DNA of 64,000 bases, taken from assembly GCF_015832195.1 (NCBI RefSeq), contig NC_052046.1:31028911-31092910 (forward strand). Direction: 5' to 3'. Both the position numbers and the translations under genes were made by a program. A model generated the notes under the pieces. That model saw nothing but the letters and a program-made list of their open reading frames with translations. It was not told the origin of the DNA and did no database searches. Positions 36,801 to 49,293 of the stretch are shown one piece after another; within the stretch, counting starts at the first letter, position 1; every line of letters begins with the position of its first letter. The stretch is from Motacilla alba alba (taxonomy: Eukaryota; Chordata; Aves; Passeriformes; Motacillidae).

Positions 36801-37068
36801 TGACCACAGCTTTTTTTTTTTACCAAAAGATCTTTCCCTCACAAGTGGACCTCATGGATCATTTCTGAATGTCAACTTTTTCTTTCCTCTGTGGATTTAG
36901 AATGACAAAGTGGGGAGAAAAGAAGAAATTAAGTGGAAATTCATTCTCTAACAATTTATTCTCTGTGATTCACTTTCTGGTCTTAGACTTGTACTCAGCT
37001 GTATTTTACAAATATATCCTACTTGTACCCTACTTATTGCTACTTATTTGTCCTTATCATCTACTCAG
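33879..37068. other. Non-coding stretch, nothing recognised
   Basis: Frames here stay below 80 codons and lack domains. The last 60 bp before 37069 are pyrimidine-rich and form the acceptor region of the candidate exon that follows. Confidence 0.5.
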
Positions 37069-37308
37069 ATAGAACAGAGAAAGCACCCAGAGCAGCAGCA
37101 GGGCTTAGTCATGCTCCTCCAGGTCTTAGATGACCTTAAAGTGGGGCTGGGTCACCAAAATGCTCAGCTGAACACACTGGAGCAAACAGCGATGGCATTG
37201 CTCCATTCTCTGAGTAGAGCTGAGCATGGGCAGTGTCCTCACTGCTCAGGAGATCAGAGGAGAATTCTGCTTCTCCTTCAGGCATGGTCTTTCCCAAGGC
37301 TAACCTGA
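37069..37308 (+). CDS. Candidate terminal coding exon of an unrecognised gene
   Basis: A pyrimidine-rich tract ending CTACTCAG (AG at 37067-37068) is followed by 79 open codons and a TGA. The frame is more GC-rich than its AT-rich surroundings and has codon-like texture. Residues 1-12 are charged and Gln-rich. Residues 13-48 form an amphipathic, Leu-spaced segment consistent with a coiled coil. A CPHC (Cys-x2-Cys) sits at residues 56-59, followed by a hydrophobic LLLL stretch at 67-70. There is no good GT donor before the stop, and AATAAA lies 229 bp after it, so a 3'-terminal exon is the natural reading. The leucine-rich tail loosely recalls C-terminal oligomerisation tails of small regulatory proteins, but I do not recognise the gene. 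No upstream exon was found. It could also be a retroposed or decayed fragment. Confidence 0.35.
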   Translation: MEQRKHPEQQQGLVMLLQVLDDLKVGLGHQNAQLNTLEQTAMALLHSLSRAEHGQCPHCSGDQRRILLLLQAWSFPRLT

Positions 37309-37536
37309 GATGAGTCAGGTTACCATCACCATCCCTGTCAGAGGGCTGTGCATTGTCTGTGAAGGCAGAACACTCAAAAATTAACTAGTCTTGCCTGAAC
37401 AACTTGTCTCAAAGCTGTCGTTATTAGCCCCATGTTTAATGATCAGTGTGTATAATGTTGAAATAGGTGGATGATAGGTCACAGCCTTAAGTGAAGTAAA
37501 ATCTCATGGAAATGTAAAATAGGTTTCTAAAAAAGC

Positions 37537-37542
37537 AATAAA
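37537..37542 (+). promoter_or_regulatory. Possible polyadenylation signal AATAAA
   Basis: This hexamer lies downstream of the candidate terminal exon. Such hexamers are frequent in AT-rich DNA, so the assignment depends on that exon being real. Confidence 0.3.
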
Positions 37543-38504
37543 AATAATAGAGCACAGCACCTGGGGTTGTTCACTTTTATAGCTCAGAAATAAGAATATT
37601 TTTTATAATTTTTTTTAACAGACTAGATTAAGTCTGGGAAAGAGGTGGGTGTTCAAATATAGAGTTGTGGCATGATTTTTTAAAAAGTACTTACTGTTTC
37701 GAGAACCATCAAATTAGACAATAACATACAAATCACTGAATTTCTCAGTCATTCAGGCTGACACAAACACTTATTTTCCATTCCAGTTGGCAGATTTCCA
37801 GATTTTTCTATGTCCTAAGTTGTACTGAAACATTGATAATATTTGATGAAACATATTTTTGGTAATTTTGCTCTATCAAAGTTTGTAGACCTATCTGAAG
37901 GTTGATTAAGTTATCTTTTAATTGGTGATAGGTGAACTGTGACAGATTTAGAGATCTGAGTGACTCAAAAGAGATCTGCAATGGTAATATGCCTTCAGAG
38001 GAACTTTGCTGACTGCAAGATATGCAACAGAGAACTCAATAGGGTGAATTCAATGAGGTGACATTGTTCACAAAAAGCAGCCCTGTGAAAGACCCATTAA
38101 TGTATAATCCTACATATTATCATTTAATTCTGTTAAATATTACCACAGTTAGGCTATTTTGCATTAAATTTCTCTAAGTATTTGAGATTTTAGTCCTTAG
38201 TTGGTAAACCAGTGTTTTAGAAAACTGTAGAAAAAAGGACATAGAAGAAAATTCTGGAAATATACTTGAATAAAAAGCTAACAATAAAATTTATGTACTT
38301 TGAAACAAGCTATTTTATACTTGACCTGAACTAGAAACGAATCTTCCTGCAATGAGCCTCAGCTCCCCAATAGAATAATTAAATGGATGTTTCTAGCTAG
38401 AATGTTGTACATTATACCACAGCATTTTAATAGTTCAGTATGTCTAGGAATGACTCTGTTCCTAATTTGTCTTGAAGGAGGAAATTGGTGTGGTGGTGGG
38501 GTGA
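37543..38504. other. Non-coding stretch, nothing recognised
   Basis: AT-rich, with dense stops and no repeat family identified. Confidence 0.5.
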
Positions 38505-38655
38505 TTTTTTTTTTTTTTGCATGTGTGTGGTTTTTTAGTTTTGTTATCTTTTTTTTTTCTTTTTTCTTTTTGTTTTTGGTTTGTTTGGGGTTTTTTTTTT
38601 TTTTTGTTTGATTTTTTTTTTGGTTGTTGGGTTGTTTTGTTTTGTTTTTTTTTTT
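38505..38655. repeat. T-rich low-complexity tract
   Basis: About 150 bp made of T runs of 9-14 separated by G or GG (GGTTTG, TTGTTT motifs). Read on the minus strand it is an expanded, decayed A-rich tail. It abuts the GC-rich segment on its right, which raises the possibility of a minus-strand retroposed sequence. Low-complexity A-rich tracts of this texture are also common in bird introns without such an origin. The Lys/Asn-rich and Phe-rich frames across it are artefacts. Confidence 0.9.
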
Positions 38656-38734
38656 AATATTCGCACAAGCAGGAATGTCTGGAGCCACCCAGGAGGTGTT
38701 GGATTTTAGAAGCAATCTTGGTATCAACACAAGG

Positions 38735-39100
38735 GCGAGTGAAGACTCGGGTGCTGTGGAGCAGGCAGCTGACGGTGCCCACGGCGCTCAGTGCCGCAGC
38801 CCTTGGCTCGCCCGGGGGGCTGGGCTGGGGGCAGCAGAGCCGCCAGCCCCTCCCGCCAGCCGCTCCGGGCCTGTGACAGGCAGGTGACAAACAGCACCAG
38901 GCAGCAGTGACAAACCTGCTGAGACACCGCAAAGCGCAGCAGCAAGGTGCGGGTCTGGGGCCGACCCTCCCGGCTGCCTCGGGGCTGCGGCTCAGGCGTG
39001 CCAGGGTGAGGGCGCAGCGTTCCTTCGTCTTTCAGCTCCCACATCTCCCACAGCAGCTGCAAGGAACCACCCCGCTGAAACTCCCATCCCGCCACGAGGG
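38735..39100. promoter_or_regulatory. CpG-island-like segment, possible promoter
   Basis: By eye there are 26 CpG dinucleotides in 366 bp and the segment is strongly GC-rich, whereas CpG is rare elsewhere in the window. Stretches such as CCCGCCAGCCGCTCCGGG resemble GC-box promoter sequence. A plausible 5' splice donor (CCAGG|GTGAGG, GT at 39006-39007) lies inside on the plus strand, as expected for a first exon of a coding or long non-coding transcript. No TATA box is evident. Open frames on both strands (up to 123 codons) are explained by high GC and show no domain. It may drive a gene outside the window, a non-coding RNA, or be a GC-rich retroposed fragment. Confidence 0.5.
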
Positions 39101-42100
39101 CTTCCTGCTACTGCTTGCTGCTGTTACTGGTGTAGTCTCTACACCCCGATATCTTTAGGTGGTCCTTGTTGATAACATCTTTAAATGGGAATCCTTTAGA
39201 GAACTTTGCCTTTTTCATTTTCTGCTCCCACTCTCAGCTCCCAGCTTTTCTAAAATCAACTAGAAATTATTTCTTCCCTGAGTCTGCAAGTTATTCCTAC
39301 ACTGCTCGCATAGTATTGCAGTTTATACGATTGTGCAATGCTCCACAGTTCTGACCACACAGACCACTTCTTGTGCAGGATGTGAAGCCCACCACAAAGG
39401 GCCATGGTCTTAGAAAGCAATTGTTTTCGTTTAAGTGAGAACTTTCATAAGTGGGTTAAGAGTCTAATGAGTAAACAGAGGTCCCGGCCCTAGAGATGCT
39501 TTGTAGGATCTTTGAGCGAGAGATCTGTTTATCAGAGCTTGAAATAAGTCTCATGGTGGCCTTACAGTAAATCAAACAATCTGTTTCCCTGTGCTCTTGT
39601 CTGTGGTTTGAATCAGTTACAATGAGCTTGTTTTCAGAGGCAGAAACAGGTGCTTGGGGTTGTGATGAATAAAATTCAAAGCTCTTTTATGAATACAACT
39701 TCAGAGAAAATATGGTAAAAGGACTGTGACTGACCTTCACGTGAAAATATGATGTAAAACCAGAAGGTGCAATCCAAGCTGCTTGTAACCAGCTTGGTCT
39801 GATATTGAATAGTCTTCATTTGCAAAAATGCAAAAAAAGCACCAAAAAATCACAAATGATGACCCACATTATTGACTGTGTAGCAACAGTTTCATGTGGA
39901 TGGACATATTGATGTGGGAACCATAAATCATCTGCAAAATCAAATCCTCAGGTGACACTGGCCTTACACACTGCCTCATACAACAACTTTCAGCTACTGG
40001 AAGGCCAAGGAAAGACAAATTTGGATTGCTTAAGTGTCCTTAGGAGACCTCTGGACACTGACACAAAGCAAAGACGCTGTGCATCTTCTCTGCTCTGCTC
40101 CTGGCTGTGAGCAAGCAGCCAGGAGCGGATTCTGCCAAGAGACAGTGAGCACAGCCTGGACTCTGACCAGAATCAATTCCACAAAGTGATTTTTTCTTCG
40201 TACAAGGTATTTGCAATCACTCAGTACTATCAACTCAGGAATGTGAGAATACAAACAACCAGCTGTGTCCCAGCTCTATGGGAGAATTACTCTAAAGAAA
40301 CTAGTAGCAATGATAATGCTCTATGCCTTCTATGACCCAGAAAAACGAGCACACTCCTTTCAGTGGTTTTCTATACGAGATGCTGGTTCAGTAGTTTGTT
40401 ACTGCAATGTTCACTTGCAGCACTGATAGCCTTAAAAATTAATCTCATTCATGAAACCTTCCCAAAACCAGAAGCACTTGGACAAGGACTTGTTCTCCAA
40501 CCTAAGTACTGAGTGACATGCCTTTAGCAAAGACATTGGAAAACACAAGCAATATGCCTTTCAGTGGTCTCAGGCTTGAGTTAAGTTTCGAGCTGCATAA
40601 CAAAGGTTGACACAAATGATCCAGCAAAAATAGTGTAGGATATGAAAAAAGTATTTTTAATGCATGAGTTTGTTTTCAATGCAGAGTTTATTTGTAAAAG
40701 TAGTTCATCCTCAGGAACAAACAACATGAAAACATGAAATAACATATCATCCACTGAACAGCAGTTTCACATGTGCATGCCATTATAAGAAAAGCCTGCA
40801 CAAAAGATTCAGAGGAATATTTTCCTTCCCAGCACACATTAAGTTGCTGATAAAGGAATTTAAGCTTGAAGGCTGGTTTTGACTTGGTCTAGAGAAGCAT
40901 GCAAGGGCACAAACCCTCAGGTCTGAGTGTGCAGGACAAGCACATGATAATGTATCTGCAGACTCCCTCCCAGAGCAAGCAGATGGCTGCCACAGACAGG
41001 GAACAAATGTAAACTCAGTTCAGCTGACCTCCAGGAGCAACTGTGGCAAATCGCTTTAAGGCTGGTGCTGGTGCTACTGCATATTATTTTTCCCAAGCAA
41101 CCAGCAAGACTCTCATGTTGACTGGTGTGTTCGGGCCAGATGTCTCCCTTCAAATATCCCTTGCCAAAGTCTCAGTCCACCCCTGAAAACTGATGTAAAG
41201 AGGGAATGCCTGACTGGGAGAAGTGCTGAATCTGCGCGGAGGGGCTGCTGGGTGTGGGCTGGATCCTGGGAACTGCATGAGCCAAGTGGCACACTGCTAT
41301 GCAGAGCACAAGGCACATTACATCTCTGGCCCATGTAGCAGATGTCATAAAGCCTACACTGTTTTGCAACATTTAAAACTGAAGTTTTTAAAAGCTTTGG
41401 TTAGTATTTTGCGCTATTTGAAATAAAGTGTTCAGTAGAGCTGAAATATATTAATTTTGAAAACTAAGCCATCTGGAGCATTAGCTGCTTAATTACAGCA
41501 TAAAGAGTCATGAATGAGCACTTTCTGTTTTCTAGTGCAGGATTCAGAGCGCGTTTGAACCTTTTTATTCCTTGATTAAAAAAAAGAAAAAAAGAAAAAG
41601 GATACGTGGAAGCAGTCATGTTATGCTATTCTTTCAGATTTTTCCTCTCTTCACAAAGTAAAACACCCCCCAAAAAAGAAACAAACCCTTCAATCCAAAC
41701 CAACAGAACACAAAACCTAACTAGTGATAGAATTCAGTCTCTCTCTTTACAAAGTAGAGATGACAACAATGACCACACATAGATGAATATGGAAGAAAAA
41801 TAAAGAAAGATGTTTTGCTTCTTGGTCTATTATTGCATTTAATGTAATTTTTCCCCACGGGGTTGTAAATCACTTGTCTTTTTGTGCTTTTGGTCAGTCT
41901 AAGAATTTTTGATCCCAGGGTAAACCCCAATTTGAAACAATGTGGGCTTGATGAGTTTACTCTGCTTGAAACAAGGAGGCCTTTGTCCTGTATGCCCTAA
42001 GCAATTTAAAACACAATACCCCTATCCTGCTTTGCCATGAGACCTTCAGTCAATATTCCCCTTGGTTTATGACAACTGAACCAACAATTAGGCCTGAGGC

Positions 42101-45100
42101 ATTCAAACATGGCATTTGAAATAGAGGGTGCATTGACGTGTATGAACCCTGTAGTGTGTTACTCTTGTCTCCTGCAATGTAAAGGTGCAAAGTTAAATTT
42201 AGAAGTTGCTGCTACAAGCCATGGTTTTTCACAGCTGTGTTTTCACTCCCCCTCTTTTGTGGAAGAATGTGAGATTTAGAAAATGCACTATTTAGCTCGA
42301 GTTTTTCTGCACTTTTGAGAGGAGAATTTTACCAAACATTTCTGCGAAAGTCTCCCTCCTCTCATACAATGGCACAGCACTGCTTAAAGCATTCTTCTAC
42401 AGCATCCCAGGATATGTCTCAGCCCTGAAGATATTCCCAGTTGCATGCTGATAAAGAACAAATGCTGCCTAACAGGTTTGTCCCGAAGAGAAACTGTCAG
42501 ATACTGCAGATTCCCACAGCCTCCAGGGCCTGCTCCACTGAAATTCAGGAGCTCCAGGTGCTGGTGTGACTTGCCAGGCGTGCTTATGTTCTGCATTCAT
42601 GCCAACTCTCAACTCGTGTCTGTTCCAGGTGGAGGGAGGGCTGAATTCAGGCAGAACCAGCTGGTAAAAGAGGAGCCACAAAGCAGGATAAACCACTGTT
42701 TCTGACCTTCAGGATCTCTAGCCATACCTGATGGTCACCCAACAGACCCTGCAGGAAGGAGGTGGTGGTGCTGCTGCCAGCTTCCCCCTGGTCATTTCTG
42801 CCATATAGAGGTGAGGGCTGGCAGTGGGAAGATCTGTGCTGGGAAGGCCACACCTGGATAAACAGCTGCATGTAGGTTTTCAGCAATCTCATTTGAGTGG
42901 TTATTTCCAAAACCAATAGATTTTGGTGTGCCGAAAAGCGTTTGTGAGATTCCAAGACCAGATGGACCACAAATAATCAAAGGATGGTGGGAAAAAGCCT
43001 ACTGCAGCCTGCAGTTTTTATCAACTGACAGACTGACAAGAAGTCAACTTTTTAGGGGAAACTGAGGTAAAAAAAAATAAAATTCAGTGCAGATAGATTA
43101 TCAGTGATAGAGGAGAACTAAATGCTTCATTCCTTTTGTTCAAACTGTTATGTCACAGTGCCTTGCATCATCAGGTAATAAATACCTTGGAGATCTCTGC
43201 TTCCTGCCCATCTGGTAATAGGCCCTGAGTAGTTTTGAAACCCAAATAATATGACATGTATTACATAGCATTCTTCAAAGGCTCAACCTTACCTCATTCC
43301 AGCAGAATGGCTGAAAGTCACTTAATTTTGACAGCTCAAATAGGCTAATTTTCTGTATTTTTCATACTGCAATAAGCCTCAAGATTCAGATACAAATTGT
43401 GTGCCATAAAGTTAGTGCAAAATTAAATTTGGTCTTGCCCATCTGATTCAAGGGGAGTGTGAAATATACTTGTCGCACCACTTTCACATGTTATAGTGGC
43501 TTGCTAAGTGTGACTTCCTGGAACTGAACCAAATGGCTGATAACAGTGACTAGCATTCAGGACTCCTACCACAGCAGCCAGTAACAAAAAAAACCCCAAC
43601 AAAACAACCAAAAGCCCTCAAACCAACCTCCTCCCTAGAAACACTGGAAAAAAAATAAAACACAAAGAAAACCAGACTATATAAAAGAAAATAATTTCTT
43701 TACTCTTCATTAGCTCCTCTTTAACATGTCCCCAGAAGAAAGCAATAACTGAATTATGTGGAGCTGTACTACAGAAACATTTGACAGATAAATATTTCAG
43801 CAAAGAGATATCCCACAATGATTTGGGTTTTGTAATATTTTTTCCATGGGGTATTCCATGAGATACTAGCAAAATGAATGACTGCTGCACAACTCAATAT
43901 CACAAGGTTTCATTCTTATTATGCTTCAGTTTAGTGCTTCATTTGCTAAAGCAAATGAAATGGTCTCACTAAAATGGTGTGTCATTTTAGCCAGTGTAAA
44001 TGGGGTAGCTGAGAACACGTCTCGCTAAAATGCACCTCACGTGGCAAAGCATACAGACATATGCTTATCTTTGAGAAGGTGAATTATTCCAGTAAAGTAA
44101 TCTATGCTGAAACTGAGTGTTTGAATTCAACCTCAGACTTTTTCACTTGGAAGGACCAAATTGCCACTACATTTTTTTGTTTCCATATTAGTCCCCTGCT
44201 AAAATCACGTGCTCTGTTTGTACACCAATGTTGAATTAGGTGAAATATGCAGCTGCTGCAGTTACTTACAGTACCTCAGCTCTTCAGGGTACTGAAAAAA
44301 GTTTTGGTCTTCTGGAATCATTGCTACTTCAGGAGATGACAAAGAAAAGCAAAACAATCCCTTTGTGATGCTCAGAACCCGACTCTCTTTGTTTCTTAGG
44401 CTGGCAAACAACTGCTTCTAAGCCTTTTTCTCAGCCTGTGTCATTTTGCTGGACACACTCACACAAGTGTGAATGGAAATAGCAAGAGCAGCAATTTATC
44501 TACAACAGGATTGCCAGACTTCTTACAATAGCTCTTGGAGGTGGATCGCTCCATTGTGCTCCAATCGAAGGTACCTGCTCAAGAGGAGGAAGTCCCCCCT
44601 ACAACCCTGAGATTTTTCCTACTGTGTTCACAGGCTGCTGTCTCTGTTTTCTAAACTGCTCTGCCCTCACCTGCCTCTTCTCTGTCATTCTGGCACTGGC
44701 ATGGGACCTGCTTAATATTCTGGACTACTGTCCAGAATAAATGCTTCACCTTTCCTCCTTCCCTCCCACAAGTCTGTGGCCACATAGTTGCAGTTTTATT
44801 CCTGCAACACCTTAAAACAATTTCTTATGACCTTCTAATTTTTCTGTTCCCCATCTTCTTAACCCATGAATTCAAGGGATTTTTATGTATGAAAAAATGT
44901 TCTCTCTTTCTGTGTGATTAGAGACTGTGAGAGAAAAGTGGCAAAGCAAAATCGATATTATAGTAAAAAAGTAGGAATTAAGAAGTGTTTTCAGGAAAGA
45001 GAGTGCATAATGTCCTTATAACTTTATACTCTCATCTCAGCTTTACCATAGCTCCCCTGAGACCATCACTGCAGTAATCTGGGCTCCCTTAATTCTGGTT

Positions 45101-48097
45101 TTCCAACACATGGTCCTCCCTTCTCGCAACCCTCCTGCCACTTGGCATGTCAGCTGAATGAGAGACAGCACTGGTGGTGCTTCATCCTACATTTCTTTGG
45201 AGCTGACAAATGCATAGGGCTCTTTTCCTCACTTTTGTCCCCAAAACTGATCCCATACTAGGGCTAAAATTCTTTGCTTAGCTGTCAAAAGTTTTAAATG
45301 TATGGGAACTTAATTTCCTTAAGATCCCTTCTGTCTGTCAAATTCAGTGAAAGCTGACTAAAAAGAAATGTTATTGTGAGTAGTGGGGATGATGAGGAGC
45401 AAAGCAATCATATGTGTCTTCTTTTCCATATCAAACAAACAAACAAACAAGCCAACCCACAGAGACATAAACACACATTTCTCTAAACTCCAAAATAATT
45501 TGACCTCAAGGGTCTTTTTGGACTTGGTGTGTAACCTCTTCTTCTCTAAATCAAAATTACACTCCATGCTGTCCGAGTACCAGAAATTACATTTCATATG
45601 TAAGCATAATTTAACTGTTTGACATCTAGATGAAAAAAAATTACATGCAATATACTAATATAAATGAAATAACTGATATGCAAGTCATGGCAATGAGCTT
45701 TGACTCAACTAATACCCTTTACAGTATAATTTTATCTACTAGACAACTGCATTTTGGCATTTTAAATTTAAAATTAAACATTGGAAGGAGAAGGAGGTCA
45801 ACTGTACTTTAATTTCCCAGCAAAACAAATCACTACAGAATAACATGAATTTGGGTAAAGTACATCAGGAGGTCTGAACCCTGCCTTGTATTTAGCTTTA
45901 CTGACCTTTCACTTAGAACTGTGCATTCCCACTCCAGTTACTTTATCTGTTTGTACAGATCTTTTAGTTTTTTTCTAAAATTATTGCTTTTACAAATAAT
46001 CTCTGGACCAAGGATGTTTGCCTCAAGAGTTTACTTGCTTACAATGCTAATGCAGAAAAGCAGTATGTTCTGAGGAAGATGCAAAATTATTAACGTCTTC
46101 CTTATCACTGCGTTTTTCCCATTTTAATCCCATTGTCAAGGATGTTGCTGTTCAAGAATAACTAGAGCAAGTGAGCTTTCCCCACTCAAACCCACAACTT
46201 CTATTGTCTGAAACTTGTGAGTTATTCTGACTAAGACGCTTTACTTTAATGGGATGTCATGTGTCTGAATAGGTACTTTGATATTTCTCTTAAAGCACAG
46301 AAGTCACCTGGACAGTTTTAGTGTTTCTACTGCCATTGTATAGGACAGTAAGGTAAGATGATGAGAAATTCATTGTCTTTATGTTACTTTTTGCTGTAGG
46401 GTTTTGCATTATTGATATTACTCTCTCTCTCTAAATCACAAATCACTTATTTCATTCAAATTTGCAAGGGGGTTGCTCAGACTAATCAGTCCTAAATCAC
46501 CAGTTCTGTCACTGATACTGAGATAATCTCATCGCCCTCACATGCTGAGCCAAAAAGTTTCCCAGCTTGCGCAAGACAGATGTATCCTAAAGTGTCTATA
46601 AAGTAGAAAATGTAACATTTTCATTTCTTATATTATAAAGTAACATAGTATCAAACATACTTCTTAACTCTTTGATTAATTTGCATTTGATTTCAATGAG
46701 GGTATCCTAGAAAAACACCTAGACTCAGATGGACAGTGCCTTCCTCATCCTGTGAAAATTCTGTATAACAGGCTCTAGACAAATAAAATGTTAGTCAGGC
46801 TGCTATGATGAACAGGAATGCAGAACTTTTTCTTCCCAGCATCTTCCTGCCCCCTTTCTCTATGTCTGAAAAATAAAGTTGAATTCAATGTCTGTGCTGG
46901 GCAGGGCATGTACTCTCAGTGTTCCAGTCATTTGTGGGAGGGAAGAGTTTAATTACACTCCTCTTTTCTGTGCAACTGTGTCTCCCTGAAGGAAGGGGTT
47001 TCATATTCACATGAAGGCAGACAAAATCCCTTTGCAAAGGGGTGGTAAAGGCACCCATTGTAGTCACATATTAATGCATTCTATGCAAATATTATGCAAA
47101 TAAATCAATTCCATCTGCCTATGGTATACTGATGAAGGTTGTGATCTCTGGAGGAGCAATCTAGAGAAAACTAATAAAGAGAAACCCTTTTGGCATATTC
47201 CATTAATGTTTTGATCTTCTATATGGAAATTAGTATTTCTGAAAGTAGGTTCCAAATAGATAAAATATTTTGATTACTTATGCTAAGTCATGGCAGAAAA
47301 GTGACAGCCAAAGACCTCAGGTGAAGAAACCCATACCATGCAGTGCTAAGTAAGAAGTGATGGGTTTCACTAATTCATACTTTAAATTTGCCTAGGATAT
47401 CTCATTACAAGCTCTTTATTTTCTTATTTAGCATTTCTTATATCTCAATGCCCATGGATAATGTTTGATGACACTGGCACATGAAGATACAACAGCATTA
47501 ATGAAGCCTTTAGAGGGAAGAAGATTGCCAGGATTGTTCTAAAGTGTTTATAGTAAACCATTTTGATTTTTATTGATTCATTAAGACTGACTGTGTTAGA
47601 ATTGACCTGTTAAAATCCATTACTCTGTTCAATAACTTTTAATATTTCCATGTCTAACATTTAAAAAATAAGTAAAACTAAAAGCATGAATGACATCTGC
47701 TTTTATAAAGGAAAGAATGTGATCTAGTTACATATACTTTTCAAATAGAAAAAAACCAACAACTGATTCACTTTCATTTGGTAAGATTTAACTGTAAACA
47801 TTATTTCAAAAATTACAGCTGGTTTAGAGTTATCTAAAGAGAAAGAGAACTTGAAGCCATATAATTTACTTTAAATAGTTCAGAAATAGGTCAGACTGAC
47901 TGAAATTCATTTAATGAAAGAATATTTTACCCATGCACTAAAACCTTGGTGTCTATTTTCTCCAATATGTATTTTTGACACCCTCAGCATCATTACTTGA
48001 ACATACATGATGAATCATATAACCTTTTCAGCTTATGTCTTAATGAAAATAGTGCTTGATAGAATGCCAGTTGAACTGGCCCCCCGGAGATCAGAAA
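39101..48097. other. Long non-coding stretch, nothing recognised
   Basis: About 9 kb without a supportable gene. It includes A-rich patches (41578-41601 and 43583-43620) and a short (CAAA)n at 45432-45450. Slightly GC-richer patches at 40900-41340 and 42440-42970 carry overlapping frames on both strands, the longest 107 codons, with no domain recognised. Confidence 0.5.
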
Positions 48098-48250
48098 CTC
48101 CCCTCCCCTCCCCTCCCCTCCCCTCCCCTCCCCTCCCCTCCCCTCCCCTCCCCTCCCCTCCCCTCCCCTCCCCTCCCCTCCCCTCCCCTCCCCTCCCCTC
48201 CCCTCCCCTCCCCTCCCCTCCCCTCCCCTCCCCTCCCCTCCCCTCCCCTC
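48098..48250. repeat. Perfect (CCCCT)n pentanucleotide array, about 30 copies
   Basis: 153 bp show no visible interruption. The minus strand is (AGGGG)n, giving some 30 runs of four G separated by a single A, an ideal G-quadruplex sequence. The tract is also a perfect homopurine-homopyrimidine mirror repeat. The Leu-Pro-Ser-Pro-Pro and Gly-Arg-Gly-Glu frames across it are the repeat translated, not proteins. Confidence 0.98.
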
Positions 48251-48389
48251 TTATATTTGCATATGTGTGTATCAAAGGAATTGCACTTTAAAGCACTCCT
48301 TCAAAGGACAAATATCGCCCTAAGAGAAACATGAGCACTTAGAGCCTTTGAAATAATAGATTCAGAAAACTGAAAGGCTTATGTCATAA

Positions 48390-49293
48390 TGACTTGGTGT
48401 GGTAGTGGCAGTGTTGGTAGCATGACCCTTGAAAAATGACTTACTTTTGACTTCGTCTAGTCACTGCTTGTCTTCTGCCTCTACTTGCTTCCCAGGGAAA
48501 ATGGTATGTTAATATCTCCTCCTGTATGGGAGGCACCACAGTCTGGAATACTAGGAAAGAATTGTGGGGAATCTGCTTCGTGTGTATGTTCCTGTGAAAG
48601 ACTAGGATGAGAAGTGCAGCAGGGAATAGAAAAACCCTTTGTGAATGTTCCTGTGGAAAATGATGATCTGGAAATATTACTCTAACACAAGTTTTGTACC
48701 CTAAGGATGAAATACACCCTCCTCCTCTGCCCTGGGCTCCATAAATCTATGCCCTCTCCAAATACCATGCTGGGCTGGGGGCTGGGTTTCTATGTCAAGG
48801 TTTTGGTAGCAGGAGGGCTACATGCTGGGGCAGTTTGTGAAAGGTGTGGGCAAGACGCAGGCTGGAGAAGTTCATGGAGGACTATTTCCTCTGGGAGAAA
48901 CCCACTCCGGAGCAGGAGAGGAGTGAGATGAGTTCTCCCCTTGAGACAATGTGTGATGAACTGACCACAGCCCCCATTCCTTGTGGTGCTGCCAAGGTGC
49001 AGAATTTGTGAGGAAAATAAATCCTGAGAATAAATGTGTGTAGGAACTTGTTTTAAGATTTGGTTTTTATTTTCTCATTATTCTACTCTGATTTGATCGG
49101 TAATGAATTAAGTTAATTTATTTCCCTGGACTCTGTTTTATCTGTGACAGTAATTGGTAAATAAACTCTCCCTGCTCTTGCCTCAACCCATGAGCTTTTA
49201 GTTGTATTTTCCTATCCCTTGCTTAGTTGAGGAGGTGAGTGACACAGTGGCTTTCATGGGTCCCTGGCATCCAGCCAGTGTCAACTCATCACA
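48390..49293 (+). mobile_element. ERVL-like LTR, boundaries approximate
   Basis: Blocks matching bird ERVL-type LTRs as I remember them occur in order. They are a CCCTGGGCTCCATAAATC block at about 48730, a CTCACTCC-like patch near 48900, GAGATGAGTTCTCCCCTTG near 48930, AATAAATCCTGAGAATAAA near 49016-49036 (polyadenylation signals), TCTGTTTTATCTGTGACAG near 49133, GGCATCCAGCCAG near 49267, and a CA end at 49292-49293. The right flank is CATAT. The left end is proposed at TG 48390 because CATAA precedes it, matching four of five bases of a 5-bp duplication, but it could start near 48399. No internal retroviral genes flank it. Confidence 0.6.

Noticed and set aside
38359..38730. Lys/Asn-rich minus frame and Phe-rich plus frame
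   Set aside because: They are translations of the T-rich tract.
38724..39095. 123-codon minus frame in the CpG-rich segment
   Set aside because: High GC lowers stop frequency. Frames are open on both strands and none shows a domain or conserved motif that I know.
42647..42970. 107-codon minus frame in a GC-richer patch
   Set aside because: Overlaps other frames on both strands and matches no family I know. I looked for CR1 or retroviral pol motifs and saw none.
48098..48250. CRISPR-like or minisatellite spacer array
   Set aside because: The repeat has no spacers and is a plain pentanucleotide microsatellite. The context is vertebrate.
48007..48334. Proline-rich and glycine/arginine-rich open frames on both strands
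   Set aside because: They are the (CCCCT)n array translated. A 5-bp repeat without stops is open in several frames automatically.
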